Assembly (NCBI GenBank): GCA_001443375.1
Contig: LDXM01000029.1
Location: 1 to 32,728 of the forward strand
DNA length: 32,728 bases
Origin: Chloroflexi bacterium CSP1-4
Lineage (GTDB): Bacteria; Chloroflexota; Limnocylindria; Limnocylindrales; CSP1-4
Reading direction: 5' to 3'
Both the position numbers and the translations under genes were made by a program. Positions within the stretch are counted from its first letter, which is position 1; each line of letters starts with the position of its first letter. This document shows positions 23,716 to 31,494 of this stretch, in pieces. Under the pieces are notes generated by a model. It searched no databases. It saw only the letters and a program-made list of their open reading frames with translations, and was not told the origin of the DNA.

Positions 23716-24519
23716 CTATACCAAGCCGGCGACGAGCACCGCCCGCTCGGCGCCCGGGCCGAACGGGGTCAGCTCGTGGTCCCCGCCCAGGGTCTCGACG
23801 CGCAGGCCCGCCGCCTCGGCCATGCGCTGCAGCTCGGCGGCGCCGACGAGGCGAAGGCGGTCGGTGCGCGAGACGCGGTTCGGCATGCCGCCTTCGGGCG
23901 GCCAGGCATCGAAGATCGTGGTCAGCTCCACCATCGCCGTGGCCGGGTCATGGCGCGCCGCTGCCAGCTTGGCCACGCGCTGCCCGCTCGCCTCGTCCGC
24001 GCGCTCCCATTCGAGCAGCAGGCGGCCGTCGTACAGGGCGAGGTCGTCGGGGCCGGGCAGCCACACGTCGACGACCGCGCGCCCGTCGGGGCGAAGATGG
24101 CGGGCCATCGCCGCGAGGGCGGCCTGCTGGCGCTCGGCGGTCCCGAGCAGGAGCAGGCTGTTGAGGGCGAGCACGACGAGCCCGAAGCGCGGTCCGAGCT
24201 CGACCTCGAGCAGGTCGGCGGCGACGAGCTCCAGCGAGCCGATGCCGCGGCGCCCGCTCCGCCCCCTGGCCCGGTCCCAGGCAGCCCGGGCGCGGCCGAG
24301 CATGGCCGGGTCGAGGTCGACGCCGACGACCTCGTGGCCGGCGGTCGCCAGCGCGACGGCGATCCGGCCGCTGCCCGCGGCCAGTTCCAGGATCGGCCCG
24401 CCGTTGCGTGCGGCGAGGGCAAGGTACAGGTCGAGATCCCCCGGGTCGTCGCGCAGGTCGAGGTCGTACCAGCGCGCCAGCAGTTCGGCACGCGTCGCCG
24501 AGGGGACGGCCTCAGCCAC
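23716..24519 (-). CDS. Class I SAM-dependent methyltransferase
   Basis: 267 aa. The Rossmann-like core shows motif I ILELAAGSGRIAVALATAGH, motif II VVGVDLDPAML, and motif IV-like FGLVVLALNSLLLLG. A beta-rich insert near residues 140-200 precedes RLRLVGAAELQRMAEAAGL, typical for small-molecule methyltransferases of the UbiE/Methyltransf_25 type. Substrate unknown. The GTG at 24519 overlaps the M20 gene by 8 bp. An earlier in-frame start is possible but that part reads as an arginine/proline-rich shadow of the M20 gene. Confidence 0.85.
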   Translation of the reverse strand: MAEAVPSATRAELLARWYDLDLRDDPGDLDLYLALAARNGGPILELAAGSGRIAVALATAGHEVVGVDLDPAMLGRARAAWDRARGRSGRRGIGSLELVAADLLEVELGPRFGLVVLALNSLLLLGTAERQQAALAAMARHLRPDGRAVVDVWLPGPDDLALYDGRLLLEWERADEASGQRVAKLAAARHDPATAMVELTTIFDAWPPEGGMPNRVSRTDRLRLVGAAELQRMAEAAGLRVETLGGDHELTPFGPGAERAVLVAGLV

Positions 24520-25717
24520 CGCGAAACTCGCGCCAGGCGGCCTCGACGAGGCTCGGGTCAGCGAACAGCTCGTACGCGGTCTGGGCGACGATGGTGGCCG
24601 CCAGCAGCGTCGCCTCGTCCGCGCGCGGCGTGGCCGCGGCATCGCGGAACAGGATCGAGTGGCCGGGGACCCCTTCGTCGCAGATCGCGATCGAGGGATG
24701 GATCGTCGGCAGGACCCAGCTGACGTTGCCCATGTCCGAGCTGCCGAGATGCCCGAGGTCCACGCCCTCGTCGGCCACGCCGTATGCCGCGAGGTTGACG
24801 CGGAAGCGATCGGCCAGGGTGGAGTTGTCCTTCATCGTCGAGGAGCCGCCCGAGAAGACGGCCGTGCCCGTCGTGCCCGTGGCCAGCGCCGCGCCGCTCA
24901 CGAGGTCGCGGAAGCGCGCGCGCATCTCCGCGAACCGGGCCTGCTCCATGGTGCGGATCATGAACCGGCCGACGGCGCGATCGGGGATGATGTTGGCGGC
25001 CGTGCCGCCCTCCACGACGATGCCGTGGACGCGCGCGTCGAGGCGCAGCTGCTGGCGCCACAGGCCGATGGCCCCGAAGAGCAGGACGAGCGCGTCGAGC
25101 GCGTTGCGGCCCATCCAGGGCTCCGAGGCGGCATGGGCCTGAAGGCCACTGAAGGTGACCTCGACGTCCTCGCTCGCGAGAAGGGCACAGCCCACGTGCG
25201 TGCGGTCCGACGGGTGGAACAGCAGCGCCGCGTCGAGCCCCTCGAAGAGCCCGTCGTCGAGCATGAACTGCTTGCCCGAGCCGCGCTCCTCGGCCGGCGT
25301 GCCCAGGAAGACGATCTCCCCCGCCAGCTCGGGCGCGACGGCGGCCAGCGCGATGGCCGCGCCGACGCCGCTGGCGGCCATCGTGTTGTGGCCGCAGCCG
25401 TGCCCCAGGCCGGGCAGCGCGTCGTACTCGGCGAGGATGCCGATGCGCGGCCCAGCGCTCCCGCGGCCGCCCGGCAGCGTGGCGCGCACCGCCGTGGCCA
25501 GCCGGCCCGCCGGATCGGTGACGGCGTAACCGTGGCGCGCCACCACCGCGGCCACGCGGGCGGCGGCGCGGTGCTCCTCGAAGGCGGGCTCCGGGTCGGC
25601 GTGGATGGCGTGGCTCAGGGCCACGATCTCGTCCCGGGCGTTCGCGACCGCGGCGGCGAGACGGGACTTCGCATCCGCGAAGGGCGCAGCGGGCGTGGCG
25701 CTGAGGTCAACGGTCAC
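24512..25717 (-). CDS. M20D-family amidohydrolase/metallopeptidase
   Basis: 401 aa. The zinc-binding motifs of the M20 clan are present: LGHGCGHNTMAA (His and Cys), GTPAEERGSGKQFML (Glu pair) and LFHPSDRTH. The inserted dimerisation domain starts at VEVTFSGLQAHAASEPWMGR. The closest functional group is the AbgB/PM20D2-like amidohydrolases, which split N-acyl or dipeptide amide bonds; the substrate is open. I chose the GTG at 25717, with GGAG six bases upstream; a GTG at 25729 is alternative. It lies 43 bp after the ureohydrolase gene, and the two may act in the same nitrogen salvage route. Confidence 0.88.
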   Translation of the reverse strand: MTVDLSATPAAPFADAKSRLAAAVANARDEIVALSHAIHADPEPAFEEHRAAARVAAVVARHGYAVTDPAGRLATAVRATLPGGRGSAGPRIGILAEYDALPGLGHGCGHNTMAASGVGAAIALAAVAPELAGEIVFLGTPAEERGSGKQFMLDDGLFEGLDAALLFHPSDRTHVGCALLASEDVEVTFSGLQAHAASEPWMGRNALDALVLLFGAIGLWRQQLRLDARVHGIVVEGGTAANIIPDRAVGRFMIRTMEQARFAEMRARFRDLVSGAALATGTTGTAVFSGGSSTMKDNSTLADRFRVNLAAYGVADEGVDLGHLGSSDMGNVSWVLPTIHPSIAICDEGVPGHSILFRDAAATPRADEATLLAATIVAQTAYELFADPSLVEAAWREFRGG

Positions 25718-25760
25718 GGACGACTCCACAGGCGGTGATCGGGATGGTTGGATGGCTCGA

Positions 25761-26804
25761 TCAGTCGGCGAGTCGGACGCGCCGGCCGTCGCGCTTCTTC
25801 ACGGCCAGGGCGCTGATCGCCTCGAGTGCGGCGCGGTGGCCGAGCATGGCCGTGATCTCGGCGTGGTCATAGGGCGGCGAGACCTCGACGATGTCCATGC
25901 CGGCCAGCTCCACCCGGCCCACGATACGGCGCACGGCGCGCAGCAGCTCCCGCGACAGCAGCCCGCCCGGCTCCGGTGTGCCGGTGCCGGGGGCCATGCC
26001 GGGGTCGACGACGTCCACGTCGAGCGAGAGGTAGATCATGTCGGGGCCGTCGAGCGCCTCGGCGATGGCGTCATCGATGACCGCTTCGGCGCCGCGCTCC
26101 TCGATCTCGCGCATCTTGTGCCAGCGCATGCCTTGCGCCTGCATCCAGGCGAAGACCTCCGGGCCGGGCCAGTAGCCGCGCAGCCCGACCTGCACGAAGT
26201 TCTTGCCCAGCACCGCGCCCGACTCGATGAGCCGGCGCATGGGCGTGCCGTGGCCAGCCAGGACGCCCCAGTCGTCCGGTGCGGTGTCCGCGTGGGCGTC
26301 GAAGTGGACGATGCCGATGCGCCGCGGCGCGACCGCCTCGGCGACCGCGGTGACCGACGGCCAGGTGATCGAGTGGTCGCCGCCGAGCACGATGGGCACG
26401 GCTCCGCAGGCCGCCACGTCGCGGACCTTGCGGTAGATGACCGCGTGGGCCCGCTCGAGCCAGGCGGGCACGATGTTCGCGTCGCCGGCATCGACGACGT
26501 CGAGCTCCGCCCAGGGCTCGACGTCGAGCTGGAGCGAGTGCTCGCCGTCGGTGTACGTCGCCTGACGGATCGCCCGGGGCCCGAAGCGGGCACCCGAGCG
26601 ATGACTGACCGCGTCATCGAAGGGGGCGCCGACGATGGCCACGTCCGGGTGACGCCGCATCAGCTCTTCGGCGTCGCCGACCGGGTCTCGCTTGCAGAAG
26701 GTCTGCAGCCCCACGTATGTCGGCAGGTCCCGCTCGCCGTGCATCTCGTAGGGCCGATCCCAGCCGTGCATGGCGGCGAAGTCGGGATGGGTGGGTTGGG
26801 CCAC
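25761..26804 (-). CDS. Agmatinase/arginase-family ureohydrolase
   Basis: 347 aa. The manganese ligands of ureohydrolases are all visible: VLGGDHSITW (His), VHFDAHADTA (Asp-His-Asp) and LSLDVDVVDPGMAPG (Asp-Asp). GTGTPEPGGLLSRELL fits the agmatinase/guanidinobutyrase branch rather than arginase. The reaction is hydrolysis of a guanidino compound to urea and an amine. The N-terminus has ~55 residues before the core (HGWDRPYEMHGERDLPTYVG), as in agmatinase-like proteins acting on guanidino acids. The GTG at 26804 has GGGAG six to seven bases upstream. First gene of the long minus-strand train. Confidence 0.9.
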   Translation of the reverse strand: MAQPTHPDFAAMHGWDRPYEMHGERDLPTYVGLQTFCKRDPVGDAEELMRRHPDVAIVGAPFDDAVSHRSGARFGPRAIRQATYTDGEHSLQLDVEPWAELDVVDAGDANIVPAWLERAHAVIYRKVRDVAACGAVPIVLGGDHSITWPSVTAVAEAVAPRRIGIVHFDAHADTAPDDWGVLAGHGTPMRRLIESGAVLGKNFVQVGLRGYWPGPEVFAWMQAQGMRWHKMREIEERGAEAVIDDAIAEALDGPDMIYLSLDVDVVDPGMAPGTGTPEPGGLLSRELLRAVRRIVGRVELAGMDIVEVSPPYDHAEITAMLGHRAALEAISALAVKKRDGRRVRLAD

Positions 26805-26862
26805 GGAAGGCTCCCAGGGGAGCGCCGCCGGTTCCGGGACAGGTCCAGCGGGGCGCGAGGCA

Positions 26863-26887
26863 ATCCTACCCCGGGTCGCGCGACCCG
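26863..26887 (-). promoter_or_regulatory. Perfect 16-bp palindrome with adjacent -10-like box
   Basis: CGGGTCGCGCGACCCG (26872-26887) is perfectly self-complementary. It starts 23 bp after the stop of the small membrane protein gene and directly precedes TAGGAT (26868-26863) on the minus strand, a -10 candidate for the ureohydrolase operon. It may be an operator between -35 and -10 or a terminator stem without T-tract. Confidence 0.4.
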
Positions 26888-26909
26888 CGCATCGCGGCCC
26901 GCGCGCCGT

Positions 26910-27284
26910 TCAGCGCTCGACCGAGAGGCTGGTCTCGACGAAGGCGACCATGACCGCGACGAAGAGCGCCAGCGGCCAGCTGAAGGCATCCTGGCTGCGC
27001 AGCACGACGAGGAACCCGACGACGAGGCCGACCCAGACGCCGCGGCGGACGGCCCGCACCCAGTCGCCCTTGTAGGCGATGCGGCGGTGGCGGCTGAAGG
27101 CGGCCAGCCAGAAGAGGGGCATCGTGGTCAGCGCGAAGGCGACGCCGACCAGCGCCGCGCCGGTCATCTGGATGGCCACGTCGCCGACCGGTGAACGGGT
27201 CGTGAAGAGCAGCGCGACGACCACCCACGCGAGCAGCGCCGCGCCGAAGAGGCCCAGGCTGGAGAAGCGGTCCCGCGGGTACAT
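26910..27284 (-). CDS. Small four-helix membrane protein
   Basis: 124 aa with four hydrophobic segments: LGLFGAALLAWVVVALLF, AALVGVAFALTTMPLFWLAA, a third GVWVGLVVGFLVVLR and a fourth PLALFVAVMVAFVETSL. A basic loop (FSRHRRIAYKGDWVRAVRRG) separates the second and third, so the ends are probably cytoplasmic. I do not recognise a named family; similar small proteins are common in Chloroflexota genomes next to core genes. The ATG at 27284 has no ribosome binding site but TAGACT (27298-27293) with GTCGAC as -35 at a 17-bp spacing, so an almost leaderless mRNA is predicted. Confidence 0.7.
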   Translation of the reverse strand: MYPRDRFSSLGLFGAALLAWVVVALLFTTRSPVGDVAIQMTGAALVGVAFALTTMPLFWLAAFSRHRRIAYKGDWVRAVRRGVWVGLVVGFLVVLRSQDAFSWPLALFVAVMVAFVETSLSVER

Positions 27285-27292
27285 CGCGCCCG

Positions 27293-27321
27293 AGTCTAAC
27301 GGCCCGACGAGCGCCGTCGAC
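27293..27321 (-). promoter_or_regulatory. Promoter of the small membrane protein gene
   Basis: On the minus strand GTCGAC (-35), a 17-bp spacer and TAGACT (27298-27293, -10). The predicted start is two bases before the ATG at 27284. The same -10 hexamer drives mrfAB. Confidence 0.5.
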
Positions 27322-27337
27322 GCCCACGCTCCGTGCT

Positions 27338-30310
27338 TCATGCGACGGTGTCGGGGCAGATACGCCGGAACGGGCAGGTGCCGCAGGCCATGAGGTCCGG
27401 GCGGGCCGCGAAATCGCGTCCGCGGATACCGTTCGCGGCGACCCGGATCCGGACCCGCGCCGCCTCCAGCCGCCGGTCCTCGACGGGCACCCGTCCCACA
27501 ACCCCCGAGTCGAGGAAGTGGAGCTGGACCGCGGCCGGCGCGGACCCGGTCCGAGCTTCGTGTGCGAGCGCATAGATGGAGAGCTGGAACGACTCCCGCG
27601 CCCTCTGCCGCGCCTTGACCGGGTCGCGCACGTCGCTCGACTTGTAGTCGGTGATGACGGTGCCCTCGGGTGTCTCGTCGACGCGATCGAAGCGCCCATC
27701 CACGCGGTCGCCGTCGAGCGCGAAGCTGAAGCGCTCTTCGATGCCGCTCGCCGGTGGCGCGCCGGTCATCAGCTCCGCGGCGCGGAAGCGGAGCAGCGCT
27801 TGTCGGCCCGCGGCGTAACGAGCCTCCTCGTGATCGCGCGACAGGAAGCCCTCGCTCGACCAGTGGGCCTCGAACGCGGCGAGGATGCCGGCTTCGTCGA
27901 GCGGCATCCCCTTCGTCCGGCTGATGTTGAACGCCGCGACCGCCTGGTGAAGGGCGCTGCCGTAGACCAGCGCGTGGTGCGCTGGCTCCGGCACGCGCAG
28001 GACGTGGCGCAGCTGGAACCTCCGCGGGCAGGAGAGGTACGTGTCGAGCTGCGAGTAGCTCAGCACGAGGGGCTCTCCGGCGACCGGTGTCCCCCGCGCC
28101 GCGGTCACCGCCCGCGGGCGCTCCGCCAGCGCCTCCAGCGCTCCGGGGACGGTTGCCGCGGGCGCCGGGACGACCGGCGCATCGAGGGCCTCGGCCAGGA
28201 AGGGCGACGGGCGACGGATGCGGCCGCGCTCCGGATGCGCCGCGTAGCTCAGGTGAAGCTCGTCGCGGGCGCGGGTCATGGCCACGTAGCAGAGCCGCCG
28301 CTCCTCGGCGTGCGGCGCCTCCCCTTCCGCGCCCACGGCGCTCCGGCGCAGCTCCGCCGGCAGCTGGATCGCCTCGCGCCGCCCGCGCCCGGGGAAACGC
28401 CCGTCGGCCACGCCCACGAGGAAGACCACCGGGAACTCCAGACCCTTCGCCTTGTGCACGGTGAGCACCGAGACGGCGTCCACGTCGTCGTCCACCGGCG
28501 CCGCCGGTGCGTCGCCCGCCTCCACGAGGGCCTGCAGGTGGGTCGCCAGGACGGCAACGCGGTCGTCGGGCAGGAGCGAGCCCTGGGCGCGCACGATCCC
28601 GAAGAAGCGGGCCACATCCCCCAGGGCCTCCTCACCGGCCGGCCCGGCGGCGATGAGCCGGGCCAACCGGCCGCTCCGCTTCAGGTGGTCGTAGAGGACC
28701 TCGCCGGCCGGCCGCCGGTGGGCCATCTCGCAGGCCGACCGCAGATCGGCCACGAGGCGTGCCAGGGTCGTCCGGGTGGCCGGCTCGAGACGCAGCACCC
28801 CCGGCTGCTCGACGATCTCGACGAGGGTCTCCCACAGCGACCGATGTCGCCGCCGTGCGCGGTCGAGGATGGCCGTCAGGTCCTCGCCCCCGAGGCGGTA
28901 CGGTTCTGCGGTGGCGAGAGCGTAGAGCTCCACGCTCGACCCGAGGTCGGCCACGACGCGCAGGAAGGCCAGCAGCTCCCGGACCTCCGGGCGGGCATAG
29001 AGGCCGGACGCACCGCTGAAGCGCCATGGGACGCCGGTCACGTCCAGGCTGCGCAGGATGGGGTCGGCGTCGGCGTTCGTCCGCACCAGGATCGCCATCT
29101 CGCGTGGCCGGGCCCCTCTGGCCAGTCGGGCGGCGATCTCGCCGGCCACCCAGTCGGCCTCGTCGGCGACCGTGGCGAAGGCCCGCGCCGTCACCGGACG
29201 CGGGCGTGCGCGCCGCACCGGCCGGGGCCCCTTGTCGACACCGCTGCGCACCTCGAGCCGGTTCGGATCGTTGTGGCGGATGAGGCGCCGCGCGGCCTCC
29301 AGGATCGGCGCGCGCGAGCGATGGTTGCGTCGCAGCACGACCGTGCGCGCCCCCGGAAAGGCCCGGCCGAAGCCGAGCAGGTTCTCCAGCGCGGCACCGC
29401 GGAAGGCGTAGATGGCCTGGTCGTCGTCGCCCACCACGGTCACGTTGCGCCCGGGCCCGACGAGGAGACGCAGCAGGGCGAGCTGGGCCGGGTTCGTGTC
29501 CTGGAACTCGTCGACGAGCAGGTACCGATAGCGCGCCCGCAGCTCCTCGCGCACGGCGGGATGGTCGCGCAGGAGCCGCAACGCGAGTCCCAGCTGCCCG
29601 CCGTGATCGATGGCGCAGGCCTCCACGAGCAGCCGCTCGTAGGCCGCGTAGGCGCCGGCCAGCTCGAGCTGGCGCGCGGCGGCATCGACGGTCGCTTCGT
29701 CGTTCGCTGCCCCGGCGAGACCTTCGGCGTGCGCCCGATAGGCATCCGGGTCGACGTCCTCGTCCCGGGCCCGCCCGAAGAGGTCCACGAGGGCGCCGAG
29801 GAAGCGCGTCGGGTCCGCCAGCGGCCGGAAGAGGCGCAGGCCGAGCGCCTCCATGCGGCTCCCGAGCAGGACCACGGCCTCGGCGCGGCCGAGGACGCGC
29901 GGCTCACCGGGCAGCCCGAGCTCGAAGGCGTGATCCCTGATGAGACGGTCGCCGAAGGCATGGAAGGTGTGGATGGCCGTGCCGGCCTGCCCGTACGGCA
30001 CGAGCCGGTCGACCCGTGCCTGCATCTCGTCGGCGGCCTTCTCCGTGAAGGTCAGGGCGAGGATCTCCTCCGGCCGCGCGCGCTTGGTGGCGATGAGCCA
30101 GGCGATGCGATGGGTGACGACGCGCGTCTTGCCGGTGCCCGGGCCGGCCAGCACGAGCAGCGGCCCGTCGCCGTGCGTGACGGCCCGGCGCTGCGCGCGG
30201 TCGAGGCCGCGCAGGAGCCCCGCCACCGCCTCCAGGGAGACCGGTGCGGTGGCCGGGATCGGCGGGGACGAAGTGGGCAAAAGGGGCAGGGGGCTGGTCA
30301 CGGGCGGCAT
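27338..30310 (-). CDS. UvrD/Rep-type helicase fused to RecB-family nuclease with Fe-S cysteines
   Basis: About 990 aa. SF1A helicase motifs: Walker A LAGPGTGKTRVV, Ia LTFTEKAADEM, II LLVDEFQDTN, III VVGDDDQAIYAFRGA, IV NHRS, V VLTVHKAKGLEF and VI YVAMTRARDELHL. The C-terminal ~270 residues are a PD-(D/E)XK nuclease: LSYSQLDTYLSCPRRFQLR, GRFDRVDETPEGTVITDYKS (catalytic D and DYK), the Q-x-x-x-Y motif FQLSIYALA, and a final CGTCPFRRIC. Four cysteines (one in YLSCPRRF, three at the end) match the Fe-S pattern of AddB/AdnA/Cas4-type nucleases. A role in double-strand-break end processing is likely. I chose the ATG at 30310; a GTG at 30316 is two codons upstream. No partner subunit is adjacent. 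Confidence 0.92.
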   Translation of the reverse strand: MPPVTSPLPLLPTSSPPIPATAPVSLEAVAGLLRGLDRAQRRAVTHGDGPLLVLAGPGTGKTRVVTHRIAWLIATKRARPEEILALTFTEKAADEMQARVDRLVPYGQAGTAIHTFHAFGDRLIRDHAFELGLPGEPRVLGRAEAVVLLGSRMEALGLRLFRPLADPTRFLGALVDLFGRARDEDVDPDAYRAHAEGLAGAANDEATVDAAARQLELAGAYAAYERLLVEACAIDHGGQLGLALRLLRDHPAVREELRARYRYLLVDEFQDTNPAQLALLRLLVGPGRNVTVVGDDDQAIYAFRGAALENLLGFGRAFPGARTVVLRRNHRSRAPILEAARRLIRHNDPNRLEVRSGVDKGPRPVRRARPRPVTARAFATVADEADWVAGEIAARLARGARPREMAILVRTNADADPILRSLDVTGVPWRFSGASGLYARPEVRELLAFLRVVADLGSSVELYALATAEPYRLGGEDLTAILDRARRRHRSLWETLVEIVEQPGVLRLEPATRTTLARLVADLRSACEMAHRRPAGEVLYDHLKRSGRLARLIAAGPAGEEALGDVARFFGIVRAQGSLLPDDRVAVLATHLQALVEAGDAPAAPVDDDVDAVSVLTVHKAKGLEFPVVFLVGVADGRFPGRGRREAIQLPAELRRSAVGAEGEAPHAEERRLCYVAMTRARDELHLSYAAHPERGRIRRPSPFLAEALDAPVVPAPAATVPGALEALAERPRAVTAARGTPVAGEPLVLSYSQLDTYLSCPRRFQLRHVLRVPEPAHHALVYGSALHQAVAAFNISRTKGMPLDEAGILAAFEAHWSSEGFLSRDHEEARYAAGRQALLRFRAAELMTGAPPASGIEERFSFALDGDRVDGRFDRVDETPEGTVITDYKSSDVRDPVKARQRARESFQLSIYALAHEARTGSAPAAVQLHFLDSGVVGRVPVEDRRLEAARVRIRVAANGIRGRDFAARPDLMACGTCPFRRICPDTVA

Positions 30311-30339
30311 CGTCACCGCGCGGCGTGCCAGCTAGGGTG

Positions 30340-30837
30340 TCACGCCCGCCTGTCGGCCCCGCGCGGCACCTGCGCCGCGCGCAGCGCCTCGGCCTCCTCG
30401 GCGGAGAGGGCCGTCTCGGTCCCTCCGGCCACGACCGGCTTCACGTAGAGGCGCGTCGCGTTGCGCGAGTGGAGGCTGGAGACGACCACGCCGTCGCCAT
30501 CCTCGTCGAGGAGCGCCAGCGCGAAGCTCTGGTTCGAGCCGGTGTCCTCGAACGGGTTGAAGCGGACGAGCCCCACGCGCTGCACGGCCTTGCGCGCCTG
30601 CGCCTCGAGCGCCGTCGTGCGCCGCTCCACCGTACGCAGCTCGTCGTCGACCTCGTGGACCCGTCGAAGATGGGCCTCGAGGATGGCCTCCAGCGAGCGC
30701 CCCTCGGCTCCCCGCGTGATCCCGGCCAGGCGGCGCCGCAGGTCCCGGACGCGCCGGGTGAGCAGCAGCACCCAGGCGAAGGCCGCGCAGAAGGCGAGCA
30801 GTGTGATCAGGGGGAGCGCGGGTCCGAGGTCGGGCAC
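30340..30837 (-). CDS. DUF4446 family protein
   Basis: 165 aa. One N-terminal membrane segment (ALPLITLLAFCAAFAWVLLL), a basic linker, a coiled coil (LEAILEAHLRRVHEVDDELR and onward) and the DUF4446 signature GLVRFNPFEDTGSNQSFALA, then LLDEDGDGVVVSSLHSRNAT and RLYVKPV. Function unknown; such proteins are common in Gram-positive bacteria and Chloroflexota. The GTG at 30837 has no ribosome binding site, but GAGAAT (30849-30844) ends 6 nt upstream, which predicts a leaderless mRNA. The helicase-nuclease gene follows 29 bp after its stop and may be cotranscribed. Confidence 0.87.
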   Translation of the reverse strand: MPDLGPALPLITLLAFCAAFAWVLLLTRRVRDLRRRLAGITRGAEGRSLEAILEAHLRRVHEVDDELRTVERRTTALEAQARKAVQRVGLVRFNPFEDTGSNQSFALALLDEDGDGVVVSSLHSRNATRLYVKPVVAGGTETALSAEEAEALRAAQVPRGADRRA

Positions 30838-30886
30838 CCGCGGATTCTCGCACGGGCCGCCGGACGTCCGCGCGGGGCCGATGCGC

Positions 30887-30892
30887 TATCCT
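30887..30892 (+). promoter_or_regulatory. -10 box for the small membrane protein gene
   Basis: TATCCT, four of six consensus matches, predicts a ~50-nt leader to the GTG at 30949. The same hexamer occurs before the DEAD-box gene. No good -35 is seen. Confidence 0.35.
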
Positions 30893-30948
30893 GCGGGCGG
30901 CCGAGGCCGTGACCCGGCAGCCACCCGTGACGACGAGGACGACCAGAC

Positions 30949-31305
30949 GTGAGCAAGCGGACGCGCGGCGCGCGCCGGCCCCCGACCAACCGACCCAGCC
31001 ATCGCGGCCGCGGCGACCGTCAGCCGCACCCGGCCAGCCCGCCCGAAGCCGCCGCGGTCGCGGCGGAGGCCATCGTCGAGGGACGTCCGGCGGCCGCCGC
31101 GTCCGAGCTGGAGCGCGCGGGCGGCATGAACCAGCTCCGCACTGGCCGCGTCCGCCCCAGCAGCCTGCTGGCGACGCGCGCGGCCGAGGAGTACGTCTAC
31201 GTGGCCCAGGACCTGCGCCGCATCGCGCTGGTCGCCGTGCTCCTCTTCGGGCTCCTCTTCGCCCTCTGGATCGCCATCGAGGCGCTCGGGCTCTTCGGGC
31301 TGTAA
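30949..31305 (+). CDS. Small basic protein with one C-terminal membrane segment
   Basis: 118 aa. The first ~60 residues are basic and disordered (KRTRGARRPPTNRPSHRGRG, later PEAAAVAAEAIVEG), then comes a short conserved-looking LLATRAAEEYVYVAQDLRRI and a membrane segment ALVAVLLFGLLFALWIAIEAL three residues from the end, so it looks tail-anchored with the N-terminus in the cytoplasm. I do not recognise the family. The GTG at 30949 has AGGA about nine bases upstream. It is divergent from the DUF4446 gene and precedes the DEAD-box gene by 189 bp. Confidence 0.7.
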   Translation: MSKRTRGARRPPTNRPSHRGRGDRQPHPASPPEAAAVAAEAIVEGRPAAAASELERAGGMNQLRTGRVRPSSLLATRAAEEYVYVAQDLRRIALVAVLLFGLLFALWIAIEALGLFGL

Positions 31306-31359
31306 CCCTCCCGCGGTGCGCGTGCGGGACCACCCCGGGCGCGTTGGGCCTGCGTCGGG

Positions 31360-31365
31360 TATCCT
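31360..31365 (+). promoter_or_regulatory. -10 box for the DEAD-box helicase gene
   Basis: TATCCT predicts a start near 31372 and a leader of about 120 nt. No clear -35 lies at the right distance. Confidence 0.35.
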
Positions 31366-31383
31366 TCGGCTCTCGTCTTCGAC

Positions 31384-31475
31384 GGGCGCACCGGTCTGCG
31401 CCCCGGTCATCCCACCGTCCGATCCCGATCCACCTCACGCCCTGACCGGGCCCCGCGAGCCACGCGGGAGGGCCC
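31384..31475 (+). promoter_or_regulatory. Structured 5' leader of the DEAD-box gene (two hairpins)
   Basis: Hairpin 1: GGGCGCA (31384-31390) with TGCGCCC (31397-31403), 6-nt loop. Hairpin 2: GGGCC (31448-31452) with GGCCC (31471-31475), extended by CCGCG (31453-31457) with CGCGG (31463-31467) across a 3-nt bulge. The second ends a few bases before the AGGAG. A long folded leader is known in cold-inducible RNA helicase genes; autoregulation here is inference. Confidence 0.45.
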
Positions 31476-31494
31476 AGCCAGGAGCTTCTCTCCC

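Noticed and set aside
23018-25738. Long plus-strand open frame across three minus-strand genes
   Set aside because: It crosses several well-supported genes and has no recognisable motif.
27518-30448. Long plus-strand open frame opposite the helicase-nuclease gene
   Set aside because: High-GC antisense shadow; the minus strand carries all SF1 helicase and RecB nuclease motifs.
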